Assembly: GCA_905178155.1 (NCBI GenBank)
Contig: CAJINV010000011.1
Span: 132,598 to 196,597, forward strand
Origin: Amoebophrya sp. A120
Taxonomy: Eukaryota; Sar; Dinophyceae; Syndiniales; Amoebophryaceae
Reading direction: 5' to 3'
DNA length: 64,000 nt
Part shown: positions 58,983 to 64,000 of the stretch, in pieces
Numbering within the stretch: the first letter of the stretch is position 1
Layout: every line of letters begins with the position of its first letter
The notes under the pieces: generated by a model
What the model was told of the DNA's origin: nothing
Databases searched by the model: none
The model's input: only the letters and a program-made list of their open reading frames with translations
Program-made: the position numbers and the translations under genes

Positions 58983-60395
58983 CTACCTCGTCTTGAACCG
59001 CCGACCGGGTGCTCCTCCCGCAAGTCGTTTCGCCGGATGCATTCCGAGGACGTGAAGCTTTGGCACCGTACTAGCGCCTGCACGACCCACCTCTTGCTCA
59101 GTCGCGCCGGCGATCGCCTGACGATCGCCTGCGATCACCCGCAGCGCTGTAAAAATCGTGACACTAGAAGCGCAGCGGGATGAAACGGTTTCGTGACTGC
59201 ATCCCCGGGGTGGAATAGTAGAATCGGCCACCGTCGTAGTCCAACCCGTCCCGGCGCCGGCCACGCTGCTTTGTCTGACGACGTCGTGCAGCAAAAGCTG
59301 GTAGTTCCGTCGACTCAACTCGGACGTGGCTGCCTGATCGCTTTCGTCCCCTGCGTTCCGGCCCTTGTAGTTCGTGTTTGGCCCTGCCGCAACGAGCTTC
59401 CGTGCCGCCGTACTGGTGCTGCTTTTTGCCATGACCGCCACCCACGTCGTGCGCTTCGCCTCCTCTTCCTCTGAGGCGAATCGTTTGAATGCCGCGGAAT
59501 GATGATCATGAGTTGATGTAGATGTGGTAACACTTCTGGGTGAAGAAGAAGAAGAAGAGGGTTTCTCCACCGGCTCTCCTGGTAGTCCTCCCGACCACCG
59601 GCTCTTTTCAAGGCTGCACCAGACTCGTTCCCCCCGCTGCCGCACTTTGCGTATCTCGTGGTACGCCTGCACACAGTCCTCGTTCGCGAACGCGAAACTG
59701 GAGAACAGGCGGTAGAGCAATCCGTTGTCTACTCCTTCACACACGTCCTGCTGGCCGGCGGCCTGACGGCGTGGTTGGTTTTGTAGTGCGGTTCCAGTTT
59801 CACTTCCAGTTCCGCCACCCGCTCTCCGGGGGTCGTGTGTTTGCGTCATTGCGCGGGATGTTAAACTGGACGACATTAAAAATTGCAGTTCAGCTTTCTG
59901 CTTTGATGGATTTTGCTCCGTCGGCGACGCGGCGACCAAAAACGCTCCATACTTCACCTCGCGAAGCAATTTCTCGCGGATTTCCGGACAAATCGCGTAC
60001 AGGAACGGGAATACGTCTTGGATTCCGAAGGCCTCCACAAGAACTTGCTGCGGTTGGTGTACACAACCGTCGCCTCGGTCCGGCCTCGTGCCGACTTTGA
60101 TGACCTTGCCAATGGCGGCAACACTGTGCTGCGTATCCATTGCAAAAGGAAAAGCTGTATCGGACTTTTTAGTGTAAATCGCATGACAAATGGAAATTTT
60201 TGTACGAAGGTTATTTCAGAATCAAATAGATTTTGTGATGCTCAATTGGGTAGGAAAGCAGATCTGTCATGCATAAATGCGATTCGTTGTACGATCAGCA
60301 TGATACTTTGGCACAGGTGGATACTGTTTGTGATCACGCAAAAGCAGCACTTCGCCCAGAAGCTCGTCCTCATCCACAGTCAGGAAATTTGTCAT
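58983..60395 (-). CDS. unidentified 405-aa protein, 2 exons
   Basis: Not recognised. Exons 60395-60324 and 60128-58983 give 1218 nt. The 195-nt intron is placed at a shared CAG only, joining LLLRDHKQ to HSVAAIGKV. An alternative ATG at 60140 would start inside the intron end. The N-terminal third has a folded helical segment (VLVEAFGIQDVFPFLYAI); the rest is Ser/Thr/Arg-rich with a poly-serine run near residue 215 and a basic tail. Confidence 0.55.
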
Positions 60396-61690
60396 CTTGT
60401 TCTGGTGTTTTTCGATGGATACAGAAATTTTTTGGTTTATCCTTATTTCGTTTTGTCGACAATAGCGACGAGAACGGCGTCCTATCTTTGACTTTATAGT
60501 GACCCTATCCCTGCTACTATTTTATGTGTTTTTTATAGTTCATCATTCCGCTGTCCATGATTGCTGGGTAAAGACATCATGTTGGTGACACCACCTACAA
60601 AAGACACATTAAAATCGCAGTGCGTGTGTGTCAGTGTTTTGAGGATCATAATCCATAAGTACGCGACGCAAACTGAAATGTAAGCACACACAACATGATG
60701 CATACGAATATGAAAATTTGTTGATTCTGAAATGGTAGGTGGCATAGGATAGGATCCTAAGAAGCAAATAATTGATGTGATTCGCAGATTTCGCTGAACT
60801 TTTTTTCATCCGGAATGGCGTTGTATTCCGTTTTGTTGTATTCATCTTCGGTTTTGCAGAGTTGCGCGTGTGTGCTTGCAATGCGGCGTTTTATCGTCGG
60901 CCATCGCTTTCTTGCTTCGCCTTTTTGCGAGTTTTTTGTTCGTCAGTAATCTACGAGGCTGAAAAATGGAAATCTTTGAGAAAGACGCTTTCTGTTAGGA
61001 ACACCACCGTCAATGCAGACGAAGAAGTATTAATTCGGCAGCGAAAGCAGTTGCTGCAGCGTCTCGTCTACTCATAAAAATCTCCATATTTACATCCAAC
61101 GCCAGAGTCGTCAAACAAATCCGATAGGATTTGAACAATCTCGTATATGTACAGTAGGTTCTTTTCGAATGAAATAATCGCTAGTTGTTGATGCTAATTT
61201 TAGCCTTTAACCGTCGTTGGATGCTCATTTATTTCGCTGGTAATCTCATCGGTAACTCTATTCTTAGTTTCTACAAATTTAGCTTGTATAAATTTCTATT
61301 CGCTGAAAAAAAATTCATTTCTGGAAAACGCTTTCTTTGCTTTGCCGAGGTATCTCTTCGTTAGGTTTTATCTTTCTCGCGAACTATTTTGTAGCCATCA
61401 TTTACATGACCGCATTATACTCTATCTCCAGGTGGCAAGGAAATTTAGTGGTCATCAACGTCAATATACACATCGACATCACTTGCAACATCTACTGCTA
61501 GTCTGGAACGGGATAAACAAAACACTGTCTACAACAACCATAGGAAGTAAGTGGAAAATCATCGACCCTAATTCTGCGGTGAACGTGATCGTTAAGCAAC
61601 CGCAGCGCAAATAACAATATCAGGCCTGCCTAGGTTACTTTCACAGATCACTTCTTCTTGAGTTCCGAACAACTCTAGCCTGCTCGACAT
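60396..61690. other. intergenic
   Basis: Short open frames at 60862-61077 and 61342-61614 (+) have ATG starts but no recognisable features, and I do not call them. Confidence 0.45.
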
Positions 61691-62690
61691 AATTCAGGAA
61701 AAGAACTCGAATTCGAGTTCTACCGCAAGCTCGTGACTACCTATGCATTGCAAATCTCCCGCGACGTCTGGAAAAGTGCAACTTGTCATGCTTCCTTTGG
61801 ATTCGGACAAACGTGCGTGAACGTGACAAACGTGACAAACACTCTTCCAGACCCAGACAGATTTGCATCTGATACTGCCAGCGGCCGTCCCGAAGAGGTT
61901 TGCGTTGCCCTGCCCGGTTACCAGCGTGTCCCGCGGGTCGCCGATCTCGAACAGATCCACCGTTGCTATCAAGTTGTTCCCGAACATCACTACATTGACT
62001 GCTGCTACGTGCTTTTGTAATGCCAGAATAGCAATTGCAATTACCAAAAGGGCGGAGGGTGATAGTCAAAATTACAGAATTGCATGACAATAAATTCTGT
62101 AGCAGCACCAGACAATGTAACGTTTGAGAACTGCATAGCTACGACCCCCTTGACTGCAACGGACCCGCCAAACGCGGAAAACGTGGTACTGTTCTGCAAC
62201 AGGTAGTAGGATATGCATTGAAAATAGGTCTAGAGATTTGAGAGTAGATTTCGAGTGAAAATCTGCATTGCTCATTTGATTTCGAGTACTGTAGAGAAAA
62301 TTCAAAATGCCGCATGACAAACCAAAGGTAAGGTACTAGCAGTTCCTCGTGTAATGCAGAAAAGTGTATGTTGTCACGACCCTGTACTATCCGTAAATTC
62401 GCCATGCGCAGCTACTGCGTACTAAGTAAAGCTACATCAAGTACGACCCTTCTACTAGTCCCAGACGCAATTCTTTTTGCAATGAATATCGTAAGCCTTC
62501 TCCAACACCACGCGCCGGCGAACGGAGGCGAAACCGAGGTCGACGGTCACAGTGAGGAAATGCGTATCACCAATTTCGTAGTGAGCAGCGGGTAGCAGCG
62601 GCAGACTCGTACTCGTTTTCTTCTTCCCGCACGAAGCACGGACCGTTCCGCCGAGAGGGTATGGACTGTAAAAACTCCTCCTGATTGCTT
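61691..62690 (-). CDS. 3' part of a beta-rich, possibly secreted protein
   Basis: Not recognised; the 5' end is not found. Exons about 62680-62491, 62202-62096, about 62020-61874 and 61735-61691 read as one frame to the stop: TVRASCGKKK, HYEIGDTHFLTVTVDLGF, EKAYYLLQNSTTFSAFGGSV, VVAMQFSNVTLSGAAVNVVM, NNLIATVDLFEIGD, ANLFGTAAGSHELAVELEFE. The alternating small, hydrophobic and Asn/Thr pattern resembles right-handed beta-helix or adhesin-like domains; this is a pattern impression only. Joins rest on 3-4 bp repeats. Confidence 0.5.
61739..61876 (-). mobile_element. introner-like intron
   Basis: 138 nt, ends tatgcattgcaaatctcccg and cccagacagatttgcatctg, inner cttgtcatgc and acgtgacaaac. Joining at a shared ACT gives FGTAAGS-HELAVELE. 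Confidence 0.6.
62206..62493 (-). mobile_element. introner-like intron
   Basis: About 285-288 nt, ends tatgcattgaaaataggtct and agacgcaattctttttgcaa. Joining at GTA gives VVLEKAY-YLLQNST. Confidence 0.55.
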
Positions 62691-63086
62691 TTGTCGCTCA
62701 CTGTGTCAGCATGACAATAGATCGGGTGCCGAAAAAACTAATTTTTGCTACGTCTAGCTTTTTTGTAAGTATGGTCCGGTATATTAATTTTGCATTCCCG
62801 GATCTACAACAAGCACCGTAGCGACCACGGGCCACACAGATTTTATGAAGTATCGTACTATGTACATTTTTGTTTTCTAGAAACGCAGCAGAAACTATGT
62901 TAGTAAACAACGGTGACTACGAGAGAGGGGCGTTTTGTCTTTGGATAAGCTCCCATCCAAGTTTACAACACGGACGACCTGCATGTAATTGGTTTTTTAG
63001 TTTGAGACTTGCAATGCTATATGTCTTTTTTCTGCATGATGACGTTGCGCCATTGGATATTAACAAAAGAGTAGGCGTGGGCCTGT

Positions 63087-63130
63087 AGGCCTAAATTCCG
63101 GTCGGTTGGTCGGTCGGTTGGTTGGTTTTG
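63087..63130. repeat. ggtcggtt microsatellite
   Basis: Tandem ggtcggttggtcggtcggtt type repeats, imperfect. Confidence 0.7.
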
Positions 63131-63378
63131 GACAGACGACAATTGACCGAATTTCCGACTTATGGAAAAACGCATATCGGTTTCGGATTTAGAAGACAAC
63201 CGCAACGGCAAGGAGGGCGAAACACGATAGGGGGGTGGTCGGGGCGCGCGGCGCACCTGCCTCCCTACCGGGGCTGCAGCCCGCCCCTGCGAGGCTGGTA
63301 GCGCCGCATCCTATCGCCGCCCAGTAGGCACTTCCGCCAGGGCGGCAGAAAGGTCTCGGCAGAAGGAGAGTTCGATGT

Positions 63379-63680
63379 GTCCACGCAACACAGACGCAAA
63401 TCTGTGTTGCGTGGACGCCAATCTGTGTTGCGCGCGCCACAGATCTGTGCTGCGCGCAGCTCGCCGCAGACACAAATCTCCGCTGCGTGCGCGCAGCACA
63501 AATCGGCGTTGCGCGCAAATCTGTGCTGCGTGTTGCGCGCAAATCTGTGCTGCGCGCAGCTCGCCGGAGACACAAATCTGTGTTGCGTGGGCGCGCATCT
63601 GTGTTGCGCGCAACACAAAGCAGTGTTGCGCGCAGCTCGCTGCCGACACAGATCTGTGCTGCGTGGACGCAATCGGAGCT
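63379..63680. repeat. array of palindromic units (gcgcaacacaaatctgtgtt)
   Basis: It begins with a perfect hairpin, 63379-63394 with 63401-63416 (16-bp arms), followed by about ten related units mixing acagatctgtgctgcgcgc and its reverse complement. The long minus-strand frames across it (Ala/Arg/Cys/His-rich) are by-products of the repeat. Confidence 0.8.
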
Positions 63681-63832
63681 CCAGGGGGCCTCGTGAGAGT
63701 TTGCGCCTGTCTGTGAGATAGAAAGAGGTCGGGGCTCCAATGCTGCATTTTTCTCCAGCCACGGCCTGCGTTTCCTCAACCCAAGCAAAACACACTTGGG
63801 AAATAGAGACAAATTCGCGCAAAATTTGGATC

Positions 63833-63867
63833 AGCCCCCGCTTGGTCAAGCCGAGCGGGGGCTTTTT
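63833..63867. other. GC hairpin followed by T5
   Basis: agcccccgct pairs with agcgggggct around an 11-nt loop and is followed by ttttt. It looks like a bacterial terminator but lies in eukaryotic DNA with no gene beside it; function unknown. Confidence 0.5.
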
Positions 63868-64000
63868 GCGCAACCCCTTGGCTTCGCGAGTCCCTTGCTT
63901 GCAAGCCCCCTGCTAATAGATTGGGCCATAGGCGACGCACGCTCGCCCCACCCCCTCCCCCCCCGCTTGGCAGGTGGGCTGGTAGGTCGGTAGGCGTGGC

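Noticed and set aside
63833-63867. Rho-independent terminator
   Set aside because: The shape fits, but the window is eukaryotic and no gene ends there; listed only as a hairpin.
63189-63873. Minus-strand frames of about 200 aa rich in Ala, Arg, Cys and His
   Set aside because: They translate the palindromic repeat array and have no independent coding signal.

Overview
The window is nuclear DNA of a eukaryote. It holds about a dozen intron-rich protein genes, mostly on the minus strand, set among large blocks of satellite DNA, hairpin-forming repeats and minisatellites. It has no operons, and ribosome binding sites and bacterial mobile elements were not seen. The best clue to identity is the introns. 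Nearly all lack GT-AG ends, they are bounded by short direct repeats, and many carry a shared terminal inverted repeat. Such introner-like introns are reported from dinoflagellates, above all the parasitic Syndiniales (Amoebophrya). A Syndiniales-like alveolate is therefore my best guess, by inference only.

Layout. 46-3939 (-): FkbM-type methyltransferase. 4883-8045: satellite with a 293-bp higher-order unit. 8098 to about 13200 (-): 12-exon membrane protein. 13363-14314: dense nest of perfect hairpins with tRNA-like units. 15032-19823 (+): 1,325-aa protein, seven exons. 21496-24719 (+): about 580-aa helical protein, nine exons. 24720-29900: low-complexity DNA, then about 27 hairpin repeats of 97 bp. 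29787-31787 (-): 358-aa gene whose frame runs into a G-rich minisatellite. 33478-37287 (-): 271-aa protein split by 11 introns. 37288-41850: mostly intergenic. 41851-42978 (-): 375-aa protein. 43271-49288 (-): EXD2-like 3'-5' exonuclease, 1,555 aa, seven exons. 49289-52301: intergenic with a thrice-repeated stem-loop. 52302-57346 (-): 1,523-aa protein. 57600-58200 (-): 142-aa protein. 58983-60395 (-): 405-aa protein. 61691 to about 62690 (-): 3' part of a beta-rich protein. 62700-64000: palindromic repeats.

Gene models were built by hand. An intron was taken as the DNA between two copies of a short direct repeat, with one copy kept, wherever this joined exons in frame. For eight multi-exon genes the joined exons give an exact multiple of three ending in a stop codon. 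In the EXD2-like gene the joins also restore the family sequence. Joins resting on repeats of only 3-4 nt are tentative. Most proteins could not be identified, and no shared pathway is evident among neighbours.
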